Numbered from the stretch's first letter, positions 49,893-58,974 are shown. The stretch: DNA of 64,000 nucleotides from a bacterium (GCA_016124945.1 WGMT01000047.1:1-64000); one strand, 5' to 3'. Notes: a model not told the origin generated them from the sequence alone. Translations and numbers: made by a program.

Positions 49893-50336
49893 TTAATTAT
49901 CCGCTGAGATTTGAGAGTGAATCAGGTCTTCGATCTCTTTGATGATTCGGGGCAGATTGGGGCGTACGAAGCTCATGCCTGGGGCAGGAACGCGGTTGTG
50001 TTTGATGTCTGGGGGCAAATGCTTGTGGTGCGGATGGGTGCTTTGCAAGTTAGGATCGTCTGGATGTGGCTGTGGATCGTACCAGTACAGTTTCTCCTGA
50101 TGTTGCCAGACTTCATAACCATACCAGTCGAGGACAGCAGGAAGTCGGTCGTAGACGATGCGTTCGCGCACGAAGAGACGAAATCCTCCTGAAAAGAAGA
50201 CTTCACCTGCGACACGCGCCAATGTTCGTCCTCGACGCTGAAAACTGATGGTGGAACGCTCGATTGAAGGATACTGCTCAGCCAAAGTGTAGAGGAAAAG
50301 CTCATAGTCCTCGGCTGTGCGCAGCGGGTTGTTCAT
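49893..50336 (-). CDS. TumE-like toxin (DUF6516)
   Basis: A 147-residue protein: FRLFVRERIVYDRLPAVLDWYGYEVW, LYWYDPQPHPDDPNLQSTHPHHKHLPPDIKHNRVPAPGMSFVRPNLPRIIKEIEDLI. The His-rich THPHHKH and PDIKHNR motifs are those of TumE/DUF6516 toxins. It overlaps the antitoxin by 4 nt. Confidence 0.85.
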   Translation of the reverse strand: MNNPLRTAEDYELFLYTLAEQYPSIERSTISFQRRGRTLARVAGEVFFSGGFRLFVRERIVYDRLPAVLDWYGYEVWQHQEKLYWYDPQPHPDDPNLQSTHPHHKHLPPDIKHNRVPAPGMSFVRPNLPRIIKEIEDLIHSQISADN

Positions 50337-50602
50337 GCTGCTACCTGGATAAGACTGGAAAGGTTATTGTCTTGCTGCAAAAGACGCTGCACTTCATTGC
50401 GATAGGCGGCTTGGCGGGTGAGCCATGTGCGGTAGACGCTGGCCCACTCTCCAAAATCCATCACCCACTCTTCTTGTTCCGGTTCTTCGCCTGCTGCATA
50501 GGACGCATAAAGCGTCTCTGAACGAATGCCGTACTTGCGCTCGAACGCAAGCAGTTCTTCTTCCAACGCATGAATATCGATCAACAGATCGCGCAGGTCC
50601 AT
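50333..50602 (-). CDS. TumA-like antitoxin partner
   Basis: An 89-residue acidic, helical protein: DLLIDIHALEEELLAFERKYGIRSETLYASYAAGEEPEQEEWVMDFGEWASVYRTWL. It comes directly before the TumE-like gene with an ATGA overlap. A remnant of a close relative is spliced upstream of 42321. Confidence 0.8.
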   Translation of the reverse strand: MDLRDLLIDIHALEEELLAFERKYGIRSETLYASYAAGEEPEQEEWVMDFGEWASVYRTWLTRQAAYRNEVQRLLQQDNNLSSLIQVAA

Positions 50603-50707
50603 TTCAATGTCTCCTCACTCATTTCAACGCTATGTGAATCGATTTTAGCATGGGGAAACTAAGCGCGTAAAGTGGCAATCGATGGATTTCCGCCGCCCGT
50701 GGGCGTG

Positions 50708-51026
50708 CTCTCCCCACACTTCATTCGTGGACAGCCAACGGCTCAATGACCGCCAACTCCGCGGCCTCCGCCTGCTGTGCAAAGTAGACATCTCACCGCA
50801 TCTGCAAATTCAGCCAAAAATCAGGGGACGTGCCAAAGTACTTCGCCAGCCGCAACGCCGTGCCAGGGGTGACGCCACGCTTGCCGTTGAGTTCATTGAC
50901 GCGTTGATACGGCACGTGGATGGCGTCGGCAAGTTGACGTTGCGTCAATTCCATTGGGATGAGGAATTCTTCGAGCAACATTTCGCCGGGATGGGTGGGG
51001 GCGCGATGGGTTGGGATACGGGGCAT
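50708..51026 (-). pseudogene. higA copy with codon deletion and premature stop
   Basis: Starting at 51026, MPRIPTHRAPTHPGEMLLEE and the HTH are intact. One codon is lost (RVNELNGKRG against RVNELVNGKRG), and TGG became TGA after LNLQMR, giving 77 residues. The lost tail (DVYFAQQAEAAELAVIEPLAVHE) is still readable down to 50708. There is no higB beside it. Confidence 0.85.
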
Positions 51027-51053
51027 GTGAACACCTGTGTAATGATCTACAAC

Positions 51054-51428
51054 TCAGGCGGCGATGACGTTCCGATCATCGAGGAATTCCACTGGCGGCT
51101 GGTCAACGCCGTTTTCCCAGAGCAGGGAGAAGAACCAGACGCCGCTTTCGCCGATGGTGAAACTGGCGGCCATCCACAGTGGCATAGTCTCGGTGACAAA
51201 TCCACCTTTGCCGTCCGCCACTTCGACTTCAGCGTCCGACTCGGTGACTTCGGGTTCGTAGGTGACTTCCCAACCCCAGGCGCGGCCCTGGTAGGGTTGG
51301 GCGTCCTTGTGCAGGCGCATGGCCAGGGCACGGACTTCGTCCAGGTTGGGGATGAAGAGGGGAACGTTGACGGCGCGGGAAGGACCGTTGTCGCTGTGGG
51401 TATTGACGGTGACGAGGGTTGGGTTCAT
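51054..51428 (-). CDS. Unrecognised 124-residue protein, island family copy C
   Basis: Nearly identical to copy A (37288-37662): same MNPTLVTVNTH start, NGPSRAVNVPLFIPNLDEVRALAMRLH and FFSLLWENGVDQPPVEFLDDRN end. The start overlaps the DUF4160 gene by ATGA. No DUF2442 gene is beside it, so it may here replace DUF2442 as partner. Acidic, soluble, function unknown. Confidence 0.75.
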   Translation of the reverse strand: MNPTLVTVNTHSDNGPSRAVNVPLFIPNLDEVRALAMRLHKDAQPYQGRAWGWEVTYEPEVTESDAEVEVADGKGGFVTETMPLWMAASFTIGESGVWFFSLLWENGVDQPPVEFLDDRNVIAA

Positions 51429-51667
51429 TGTCGTTTGTCGTTTTCTCGACGCCAGATGTCGTGAATCGTTTCTTCGTTTTCACGAATAATACGCTCGATT
51501 TCGGTCAATTCGTGGGCGCGGTATCCCCGGGTCCACGCAACCGCTATAGGCGAAACCCAGAACTTCGCCTGACTGCGTCCTTTACGGACATGAACATGAA
51601 TCGGTTCGTTGAGATCGAACATATAGAACGAAAACTCATATCCTTTTTCGCGAAAAATGACGGGCAT
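51425..51667 (-). CDS. DUF4160 protein (intact)
   Basis: An 80-residue protein: MPVIFREKGYEFSFYMFDLNEPIHVHVRKGRSQAKFWVSPIAVAWTRGYRAHELTEIERIIREN. The PIHVHV and AKFW motifs are DUF4160 signatures. These proteins usually precede DUF2442 in presumed toxin-antitoxin pairs. Here family copy C follows instead. Confidence 0.9.
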   Translation of the reverse strand: MPVIFREKGYEFSFYMFDLNEPIHVHVRKGRSQAKFWVSPIAVAWTRGYRAHELTEIERIIRENEETIHDIWRRENDKRQ

Positions 51668-51829
51668 CGGTGACCTGCTTGCCTGCCGGTAAGGCTGGTG
51701 GTGCTGTTGTTGCTGACAACCGTATGAGAACGGTGTTTGTCCATCAGTTTAGTGATTTTGGCGACGATGTCAACGGTCTACACGCAGCCGCGGGTGCCAG
51801 GACAGCGGCGTGCTCTCTCCGCATTTCAT

Positions 51830-52370
51830 TCGTGGACAACCAACGGCTCAATGACCGCCAACTCGGCGGCCTCCGCCTGCTGCGCAAAGATGACATCCCA
51901 GCGCATCTGCAAATTCAGCCAAAACTCAGGGGACGTGCCAAAGTACTTCGCCACCCACCCCGCCAAGGACACTTCGCCCTCCCGCGACCGCCTGACCAAG
52001 GACCAGCCCCTCGACGACAATGTCCTCATCCAGATCGGGCCAGTGGACGTTAACGATGTTGTGCCAATCAGTCGCGGATAGCCAACGGCTCAATGACCGC
52101 CAACTCCGCGGCCTCCGCCTGCTGCGCAAAGTAGACATCCCACCGCATCTGCAAATTCAGCCAAAACTCAGGGGACGTGCCAAAGTACTTTGCCAGCCAC
52201 CCCGTCAAGGACACTCCGCCCTCCCGCAGACCGCTTGCCCAAGGACCAACCCCTTGACGCCGATATCCTCATCCAGATCGGGCCAGTGGACGCCGCCGCC
52301 ATTGTCAATCAATCGCCATTTGGCGCGTTTTGCATCTGTGCCAGGACAGCGGAGCGCACACTTCGCTGCT
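51830..52370 (-). repeat. H-D-H-D fragment array
   Basis: A higA fragment (51830-51955), DUF2442 fragment (51955-52078), higA fragment (52078-52198) and DUF2442 fragment (52198-52370). It is preceded at 51808 by gcgtgctctctccgc, the complement of the sequence that follows other D copies. 51668-51807 contains no gene. Confidence 0.85.
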
Positions 52371-52398
52371 ATCGCAGAGGGCGACGATAAGGGTGTCC

Positions 52399-52830
52399 TC
52401 ATTCACTATCATGCACCTCGAACAACAGAACAAAAGCCGCAGGCGTCACGATTCCGATGCCTGCATAAGTTCCTAGCGTGAGCAGATGATCATCGCCGGT
52501 GATAAGGTAATCGGCTTTCCCGGCTACAGCGGTTTCGAGTTGACGGTTATCACTCTCGTCATTCTTCACTGCTTTGAGTTGTACGGTCGGTTCTACCCAA
52601 ATGCCGTTGGTTCGCAGAAGTTCCAAAAAACCAGGCACCCTGTCGGGCTGCGCTTGTAGCCGTTTTTGGATCTTGGGGTAGGTGAAAACCCGCTCGATCT
52701 CTTCGTAAGTGGCTGGTGATAAGAGCAAGTCGAAAAGACCTGCTTGCCACATTTTGATGATTTGAACTGGATTGCCGCTCTTCACAAGGACGGCACTGAT
52801 CAACACATTTGTATCAAGGACAACACGCAT
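52399..52830 (-). CDS. PIN-domain toxin (COG1569 type)
   Basis: A 143-residue PIN nuclease: MRVVLDTNVLISAVL (Asp), YEEIERVFTYPKIQ (Glu), DESDNRQLETAVAGKADYLITGDDHLLTL (Asp residues). It is paired with the Phd-type antitoxin 20 nt upstream. Complete active site. Confidence 0.92.
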   Translation of the reverse strand: MRVVLDTNVLISAVLVKSGNPVQIIKMWQAGLFDLLLSPATYEEIERVFTYPKIQKRLQAQPDRVPGFLELLRTNGIWVEPTVQLKAVKNDESDNRQLETAVAGKADYLITGDDHLLTLGTYAGIGIVTPAAFVLLFEVHDSE

Positions 52831-52850
52831 GAAACTTCATGTCCTATGGG

Positions 52851-53135
52851 TTACTCAGTTTTGATTTGTTCCCTTACGGCTTGTTGCGCTTCTAGAGCAA
52901 GTGCAAGCGCTTCGTCTTCGTCCATCGGCTCTGTGACGGATTCGCGTAACTGCCAGAAAGCGTTGAACTGTGCCTTGCGCTCTTCTTTCCATCGTTCAAA
53001 CATTTCCACAGGGACGACAACGGCAGCAGGTTTGCCGCTCTTGATGAGAAGCACGGTATCGCCCTGGTAGCGCACACTGTCGATCAACTCGGCAAAATTG
53101 GTTCTGGCTTCGGTTACCCCAATTGCGCGTTCCAT
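52851..53135 (-). CDS. Phd/YefM-type antitoxin
   Basis: A 94-residue antitoxin from 53135: MERAIGVTEARTNFAELIDSVRYQGDTVLLIKSGKPAAVVVPVEMFERW is the Phd DNA-binding domain. EDEALALALEAQQAVREQI is the toxin-binding tail, found again in the chimera at 41884-42321. It probably binds the palindrome 53186-53204. Confidence 0.92.
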   Translation of the reverse strand: MERAIGVTEARTNFAELIDSVRYQGDTVLLIKSGKPAAVVVPVEMFERWKEERKAQFNAFWQLRESVTEPMDEDEALALALEAQQAVREQIKTE

Positions 53136-53185
53136 GTCCACGCTCTTTCTGTCTACAAAAGAATACTGCGCACACGAATGTACAT

Positions 53186-53204
53186 TACGTACGTTTTGTA
53201 CGTA
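53186..53204. promoter_or_regulatory. Palindrome TACGTAC-5-GTACGTA (antitoxin operator)
   Basis: 7-bp arms with a 5-bp centre, 51 bp before the Phd-type antitoxin start. Typical place and size for its autoregulatory site. Confidence 0.65.
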
Positions 53205-53244
53205 TCAAGCATATCACAATTGGGCTGGATTGAAGAAACCTATC

Positions 53245-53818
53245 TGTGGACGCCGACGCCGTTGACAATCAGTCGTGGACAGCCAACGGCTCAATGACCG
53301 CCAACTCTGCGGCCTCCGCCTGCTGCGCAAAGTAGAGATCGCACCGCATCTGCAAATTCAGCCAAAAATCAGGGGACGTGCCAAAGTACTTCGCCAGCCA
53401 CCCCGCCAAGGACACTTCGCCCTCCCGCGACCGCTTGCCCAAGGACCAACCCCTCGACGCCGATATCCTCATCCAGATCGGGCCGGTGGACACCGACGCC
53501 GTTGCCAATCAGTCGCGGACAGCCAACGGCTCAATGACCGCCAACTCTGCGGCCTCTGCCTGCTGCGCAAAGTAGGCATCTCACCGCATCTGCAAATTCA
53601 GCCAAAAATCAGGAGACGTGCCAAAGTACTTCGCCAGCCACCCCGTCAAGGACACTCCGCTCTCCCGCGGACCCCCTGCCCAAGGACCAAACCCTCGACG
53701 CCCATATCCTCACCCAGATCGGGCCAGTGGACGCCGACGCCGTTGCCAATCAGTCGTGGACAGCCAACGGCTCAATGACCGCCAACTCGGCGGCCTCCGC
53801 CTGCTGCGCAAAGGTGAC
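53245..53818 (-). repeat. Tandem D-H array with about 240-bp period
   Basis: The end of a D, then H (53275-53398), D (53398-53515), H (53515-53638), D (53638-53757) and a truncated H (53757-53818). The H starts repeat at about 53277, 53518 and 53757. It stops abruptly at the AT-rich island. Confidence 0.9.
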
Positions 53819-53839
53819 AGCCCTGTCTACATGCAATGA

Positions 53840-54526
53840 TTAGATAAGTCCGACTGCAATAGATACTGCCCCTAATACAGAATGTGATATTGCACACCCC
53901 CAAATGTTAGGATAGTAATAATATATTGTTCCCCACAATAAACCCATTCCGAATGTAGTTATGAGAGTAATAGTGTCTTTGTAGAAGATATGTAAATAAC
54001 AATATGTAATTGAGGTAAGAATAATTAATGCTAAGCCGTTCTGGAGATGTAATCTTTTCAGCATTGCAAATAACAAACTTCGATACATGTATTCTTGCAG
54101 TGGGCCTGATATGAGTAAATAAAATATGAAAAATATGGCGATTTCCGCTCCAGTTGATGCTGGTATTGTAGGTTGGCGGATGGCTCCATTGAAATACGCT
54201 GTAACTAATATGATCGCAAAGACGAAAATTAAAGCTCCATTCCACAATAATGATGGTATAAGCGTATCTGTACGAAAACCAAGCTCATACCAAGAATAGT
54301 TTTGCGTTATAGCATATAAAATCATCAAAATCGTCGCACTTACAAGAATCAAGAATCGGGTATCAAATGGGATGATATCAAATAGTAACAACAATGGAGG
54401 TACATAATAAAATATAAGGACTACGCCCCACGTAAATACCTGATTGTCTTTGAAGTTTGTATTCGGACCCATAAGTAATTCCCTAACCCAATGTGGGACT
54501 TTTTTTGTGAATGAGAAGTAATCCAT
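53840..54526 (-). CDS. CPBP-family intramembrane protein
   Basis: A 228-residue protein with six or seven membrane helices, starting at 54526 (GGGAG site). The CPBP motifs are GPLQEYMYRSLLF (motif 1, with Gln in place of the first Glu of EExxxR), ITYCYLHIFY (motif 2 His) and ISHSVLGA (motif 3 His). This Abi-like protease family processes prenylated or bacteriocin-related proteins in other bacteria. The missing first Glu may lower activity. AT-rich codon use unlike the flanks. Confidence 0.85.
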   Translation of the reverse strand: MDYFSFTKKVPHWVRELLMGPNTNFKDNQVFTWGVVLIFYYVPPLLLLFDIIPFDTRFLILVSATILMILYAITQNYSWYELGFRTDTLIPSLLWNGALIFVFAIILVTAYFNGAIRQPTIPASTGAEIAIFFIFYLLISGPLQEYMYRSLLFAMLKRLHLQNGLALIILTSITYCYLHIFYKDTITLITTFGMGLLWGTIYYYYPNIWGCAISHSVLGAVSIAVGLI

Positions 54527-54771
54527 CGAAGAGACTCCCACTTTGCGTAGAATAGAGAGAGTATATTCACTTTTTATTCAGCAAGGAGACAGTTCGCACG
54601 ATCTCTGGCACTATCAGCACCGCCTTATATTCAAAATCCTGCCCCATACCCTTTGTGTTTTATGAATCTCTTGGATCACCGCCCCTCGCTTCAACTGGAG
54701 GCTCTTCTTTCTACCTGACCTACACACATTATTACTGAAAGATTACTGCAAAAAAGTCGCACATTGGGTAT
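54487..54771. repeat. Inverted repeat pair around the CPBP promoter
   Basis: acccaatgtgggactttttt (near 54487) and the complement of acccaatgtgcgactttttt (near 54752-54771) differ at one base and face each other 285 bp apart. They could be ends of a lost or miniature element. The gap 54542-54774 contains no gene. Confidence 0.55.
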
Positions 54772-54774
54772 TCC

Positions 54775-57255
54775 CTATACTTTACGTTCCTCAATGAGTT
54801 CGGAATACCTTCTCTGAAAATATTCTATTAAGAAACTGTGTTCGAATAGGTACCGTCCTCCAACCTTCCGGGTCAATGTTAATTGAGATGTATAGTCAAG
54901 AAATTTTGCAATGTTTAATGGGGAGCGCTTTTGTAATACTAATACTAGACGGACGCAAGCATGTCTGAAAACGCTCAATAACCCAAATCCGAGAGATAGA
55001 ATACCGAGGATTAACCCAAGTATTGCGTTGACTTCGGCATCCGGCCTTCCAAGCAGTAACCCATATCCCAGCCCAAGTGCTATAACCCCTACAATAGACA
55101 ATACGGTGTAACTAAGAAAAGCATTTTTTAAGAGTTGATAAATACCTTCATTCGCCTTTGTATTAATTTTCATCCTTCTACTTGGACCGGTAAGTCCAAA
55201 CAGAATTGCAAAGCAGACTGTCAAGGCAGCACCTATTGAAATTCCTCGTGCTAGCGCAAGTCTAAGATCTTCAATATTCGCGGTGATTGTTGTGTAGATT
55301 GCAGGTATTATAAGGAATATCACTCCAACACCCAGACCAGCAACACTTCCATTTATCGCACGTCTAGAATTCCATTCGCGAGAGTCAGCAAGCCTCACTG
55401 TGTTAATACTCTCATACCACATTTCTTTGCCGGTTAACCAAATAAACCCAAACAGTACCGCTGTGAACGTCACACCAAAGTTGATTAAAGCATCCACTAA
55501 AGTTGTATCATCAAAGGGAAAGGAGTACCATCGAGTGAAACCGCGCATTACACCAAAAAATGCTGCAATAAGTACACCAAATAACCAACCACGATTCTTA
55601 ACTGACCGCTCTATAGTCCGATAAATAGATTGGAAAAAATTACCTGTTTGGATAGGTCCGCCTTTGAAATCTTGAGCCATGCTTCCAAATCCAAAAGCTA
55701 AGGGTGTACCTACCAAGACAATTATTATGGAATAAAAAACTATCTCACGCCCTATAACAATCGCTTTGTCCAAGCCTTCATGATAAAACCATTCATATAT
55801 TAATGCTGTTGAGAGTGGAAGAGCTATGGTAATAAGTAAGAAAAAAGTTAGGGTAGATAGAAAAAGGAACTGATAAAGTCGTTTCCCCTTCCCTTCAAGT
55901 AACATATGCGGTTGTAGCTCTTCGATCAGGAATTCTTCACTGCCGTATAATTTCATGTGCTGAGCTAAGGTGCTTAACCAGTAAATGACCTTCTCGTCAC
56001 TCCCGTAATCTCGAATCGGATTCATCTCTAACCGTGTTCTCACATAGTCGTAAAACAGTGCGTTATCATCGCGGCAACTTATTAAGATAGCAGATTTTGC
56101 ATATTGCCCATCTTTGAATGTTTTCAACATTACGTTCAATTGATATGGTATTCGGGCCTTTTCAACGATATCATTTTCTTCTAGCATAAGTTCTAATAGA
56201 TTGTTGTTGTCATCAGCGTTGCCAACTTGATCTAAAACTTGCTCTTGACTCAATTTGTGAAGAATGATGCCGCCTGCTGCTAAGGGCTTCACATGCAAAG
56301 CCTGATAAGTCTCCATTCGACAACATATCACAAAACGTATCCGCTTATCCTTGCTAACATCTAGACCAACTCGGTCTTCCATATATTCATTAAACTCTTT
56401 AATAACTTGATCGATTTTTCGTAGTCTATTACCAGAGTCAGAGCTTTCTGGGGCAACACTGATATCGAGTCGAGCATTCTCCGGTGTTGCGTCATTTACC
56501 CAGTCATCGTAATCTTCGATGGCTCGTACTTCATCAAGGCCATCAAGAAACAGGAAAAGTTGTCTATTATCAAAAACCTGTTGTGCAATTCCTGCTGGTA
56601 GCTGGTATTTGAATCTTAACTGGTTGACAACCCATTGATTAAATGACTCTTTTCCAACATTCCAGGTTGAGAGATTAAGAACAACAGGAACAGAGTTCCA
56701 CCTGTTTTCTTCTGAACAAACTTGTACTGCCCACCTAAGTATCTTTAGCATTATAATTGTTTTACCAACGCCTTGCTCACCTAATATCAACATCTGATGG
56801 CCACTGTTTGTAACGGCGTTTTGTAAGGCTTCATGCTCTTCTTGTAAGGCTTGATCCTCTTTTTGATTAGGCTTAATAAGGTTTATCTTGCTATCACCAT
56901 CAATAGGCAGCTGATTTTTCCTAATATTATCTTGATTAAACTCCGTAAATGGTACAAAAAAAGTTGCTCTAGATAATGTAGGCTCAAGGAATTGATTCAG
57001 CCACGATGCTTCCACTTTCTTTAAAAGAATCTGCAAGTAATTAGGTTCAGAGTAAATTTCCTCGATAAAAGTGATAATGCCTGGTCTCTTCCCTAAGACA
57101 AGATCATACGCCATTGAGATAACAGGTAAAGCGATGACAGCGATTGCAACAGCTAAAATAGGGCTTTCAACAATCTCCATATAATAGTTAAGAGCCACAA
57201 TAATTATAGTTATGGTTGCAACTAAGATAACGCGACGCAATTGAGAAAATTTCAT
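54775..57255 (-). CDS. NACHT NTPase with multi-pass membrane domain
   Basis: An 826-residue protein. Two N-terminal membrane helices (about 8-50) come first. The NACHT ATPase follows (about 155-400), with Walker A LGEQGVGKTIIMLKIL (about 157), Walker B LFLFLDGLDEVRAI (about 235) and FVICCRMETYQ. A C-terminal half (about 465-770) has at least eight hydrophobic helices, and the tail (GGRYLFEHSFLIEYFQRRY) resembles NACHT ends. NACHT STAND proteins are known bacterial antiphage sensors. A membrane output could depolarise or lyse the cell, but this is inference. AT-rich. Confidence 0.88.
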   Translation of the reverse strand: MKFSQLRRVILVATITIIIVALNYYMEIVESPILAVAIAVIALPVISMAYDLVLGKRPGIITFIEEIYSEPNYLQILLKKVEASWLNQFLEPTLSRATFFVPFTEFNQDNIRKNQLPIDGDSKINLIKPNQKEDQALQEEHEALQNAVTNSGHQMLILGEQGVGKTIIMLKILRWAVQVCSEENRWNSVPVVLNLSTWNVGKESFNQWVVNQLRFKYQLPAGIAQQVFDNRQLFLFLDGLDEVRAIEDYDDWVNDATPENARLDISVAPESSDSGNRLRKIDQVIKEFNEYMEDRVGLDVSKDKRIRFVICCRMETYQALHVKPLAAGGIILHKLSQEQVLDQVGNADDNNNLLELMLEENDIVEKARIPYQLNVMLKTFKDGQYAKSAILISCRDDNALFYDYVRTRLEMNPIRDYGSDEKVIYWLSTLAQHMKLYGSEEFLIEELQPHMLLEGKGKRLYQFLFLSTLTFFLLITIALPLSTALIYEWFYHEGLDKAIVIGREIVFYSIIIVLVGTPLAFGFGSMAQDFKGGPIQTGNFFQSIYRTIERSVKNRGWLFGVLIAAFFGVMRGFTRWYSFPFDDTTLVDALINFGVTFTAVLFGFIWLTGKEMWYESINTVRLADSREWNSRRAINGSVAGLGVGVIFLIIPAIYTTITANIEDLRLALARGISIGAALTVCFAILFGLTGPSRRMKINTKANEGIYQLLKNAFLSYTVLSIVGVIALGLGYGLLLGRPDAEVNAILGLILGILSLGFGLLSVFRHACVRLVLVLQKRSPLNIAKFLDYTSQLTLTRKVGGRYLFEHSFLIEYFQRRYSELIEERKV

Positions 57256-57451
57256 AATTGATTTTCCAAAGAATCAAGAAATTGATGTTTGTCAGTAGTT
57301 GTAAGGGGGAAAAGGGGTGGGAGGGGGTATATTGAGAGTAATATCCACTCCTGTAGTTTACTTATTCCAACCCTTCTGAACTGTCGGGTGGACATTTTTC
57401 TTTGTATAGTAAAGCCACAATACTTCTTGTTTGCAACAGCCGAACTATTGA

Positions 57452-57474
57452 TTATACGGAATCATTCCGCATAA
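57452..57474. promoter_or_regulatory. Near-perfect palindrome TTATACGGAAT-C-ATTCCGCATAA
   Basis: 11-bp arms with one mismatch, upstream of the integrase remnant. A related half (attccgtata) lies near 57506. Possibly a regulator or recombination site. The rest of 57256-57614 has no gene. Confidence 0.5.
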
Positions 57475-57614
57475 CACCCCGAATTGGTGGTTGATTCCTG
57501 ACAAAATTCCGTATACGACATCAAATATGACAGATATGCGGAACGGTAAGCATCTATGTAATTGCTTGTTGGGATTATATGCTCCATTCGCCCCTCAGTC
57601 AACGAGGCAGAATC

Positions 57615-57835
57615 ATGACCAATCGTCCAAAGAAACTGCTAAGACAGGTGTCGGATGCCACCCGGCTGAAGCATTACTCCTACAGAACGGAACAAACCTA
57701 TATTCAATGGATCAAGCGATACATCTTCTTTCCTAACACCCGTCATCCGAAAGATATGTGAGTGCCGAAAGTCGAAGCCTTCTTGACCCATCTGGCCATT
57801 GAGTCATTGCGTGCAAAACTGTCCAAACACCTACC
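57615..57835 (+). pseudogene. Integron/phage-type tyrosine recombinase, N-terminal remnant
   Basis: KKLLRQVSDATRLKHYSYRTEQTYIQWIKRYIFF is the SAM-like core-binding domain of integron-type integrases. After HPKDM a TGA stop interrupts the frame (family: Gly), which continues VPKVEAFLTHLAIESLR. The catalytic domain is gone, replaced by a higA fragment. Confidence 0.8.
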
Positions 57836-58060
57836 CACCGTGCTCTCTCCGCATTTCATTCGTGGACAGCCAACGGCTCAATGACCGCCAACTCCGCGGC
57901 TTCCGCTTACTGCGCAAAGTAGACATCCCACCGCATCTGCAAATTCAGCCAAAAATCAGGGGACGTGCCAAAGTACTTCGCCAGCCGCAACGCGGTGCTG
58001 TTGCCCAGTCTAATGGCTCTCTGATGCAGCACGTGGATGGCCTACCAAGACACACATACA
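57836..58060 (-). repeat. higA 3' fragment beside the integrase remnant
   Basis: It begins with gtgctctctccgcatttc (57839), the end element seen before other H copies. The HigA tail segment follows to about 57995, then a scrambled stretch. Confidence 0.75.
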
Positions 58061-58061
58061 T

Positions 58062-58853
58062 TTACTGCCTCATTACCACAAGGAAATTTGTTAACTTACT
58101 ATCTTGTTGACCTGGGATCTGCATAATGTCCTCTATCTGCTCATCTTTTCGTTTTGCTTTTTCGCTAGTGACAAGTAGTGCGATGATCGTCATCACTGGC
58201 ACTTCAATTATCTCTGTAACAACCTTAAATTTCCCATGAGTTATACATCCGCACAACGCAATACCTAAATCTTTGAGAGACAAGATTTTTTCTTGAAAAT
58301 CCATTTCCGTTAACACACGTGCTCTTGGACCAAGTTCACTCCAAAAGTCAATGTATTCGCTAATTAGTTCAAAAAACGAGCCAACTTCATCAGCGGTTCT
58401 ACGGTCAGGGAGTTCATCATTGCTAAATTGGGATGCTTGGGCGGCGTTGATAAGAGACGTAATCTGCTGCCCTGTGTCGACGCGGTAGGCTATGAAAGAA
58501 TTATTACTTGAGTTAGTCTCTTTCCGTTCCAACGTCTGCTTAACCCAGAGTTCATGCAGTGCTTTTAGGTTTCTCAATAAATCAACGCTGAATGTATTAG
58601 GCTGGTCGTCGATCAACTTGTGATGTACGCGACACAAGATAATTAAGTTGTCATAGCTGTCACGAAGCTCAGGCAGTAGATCATCCGATCCTCTTGGCCC
58701 AGCTAGTTCGCGTGCAACAATATGGCACTCTTCCCCGACCACTGAGTTGTCGTCTTCCCCATTAGCATCTACCACTAACTCTTGACGACATATGGCGCAC
58801 CGATTCCCCGAACGACTCCAGAGAATTTTCCGGTCTTTGTTGCTAATTGCCAT
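58062..58853 (-). CDS. HNH endonuclease-domain protein
   Basis: A 263-residue protein. The N-terminal HNH fold has NRCAICRQELVVD (zinc Cys pair at about 18-21), EECHIVARELAGPRG (catalytic His) and YDNLIILCRVHHKLIDDQP (Asn, Cys, His) within the first 85 residues. The C-terminal 150 residues are helical with a hydrophobic stretch (ALCGCITHG, MTIIALLV) of unknown role. HNH genes beside NACHT proteins suggest a defence island. AT-rich codon use. Confidence 0.88.
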   Translation of the reverse strand: MAISNKDRKILWSRSGNRCAICRQELVVDANGEDDNSVVGEECHIVARELAGPRGSDDLLPELRDSYDNLIILCRVHHKLIDDQPNTFSVDLLRNLKALHELWVKQTLERKETNSSNNSFIAYRVDTGQQITSLINAAQASQFSNDELPDRRTADEVGSFFELISEYIDFWSELGPRARVLTEMDFQEKILSLKDLGIALCGCITHGKFKVVTEIIEVPVMTIIALLVTSEKAKRKDEQIEDIMQIPGQQDSKLTNFLVVMRQ

Positions 58854-58974
58854 TGTACAAACCTATAAATTCATTATGAGAAAGAAACTGACCCGCTGCA
58901 TACTTTAGTACAGAAATGTGTGCAAAACAAACGGTAGACCCAAATATGTTGCAAGCATGTCTGAACATGAATCA

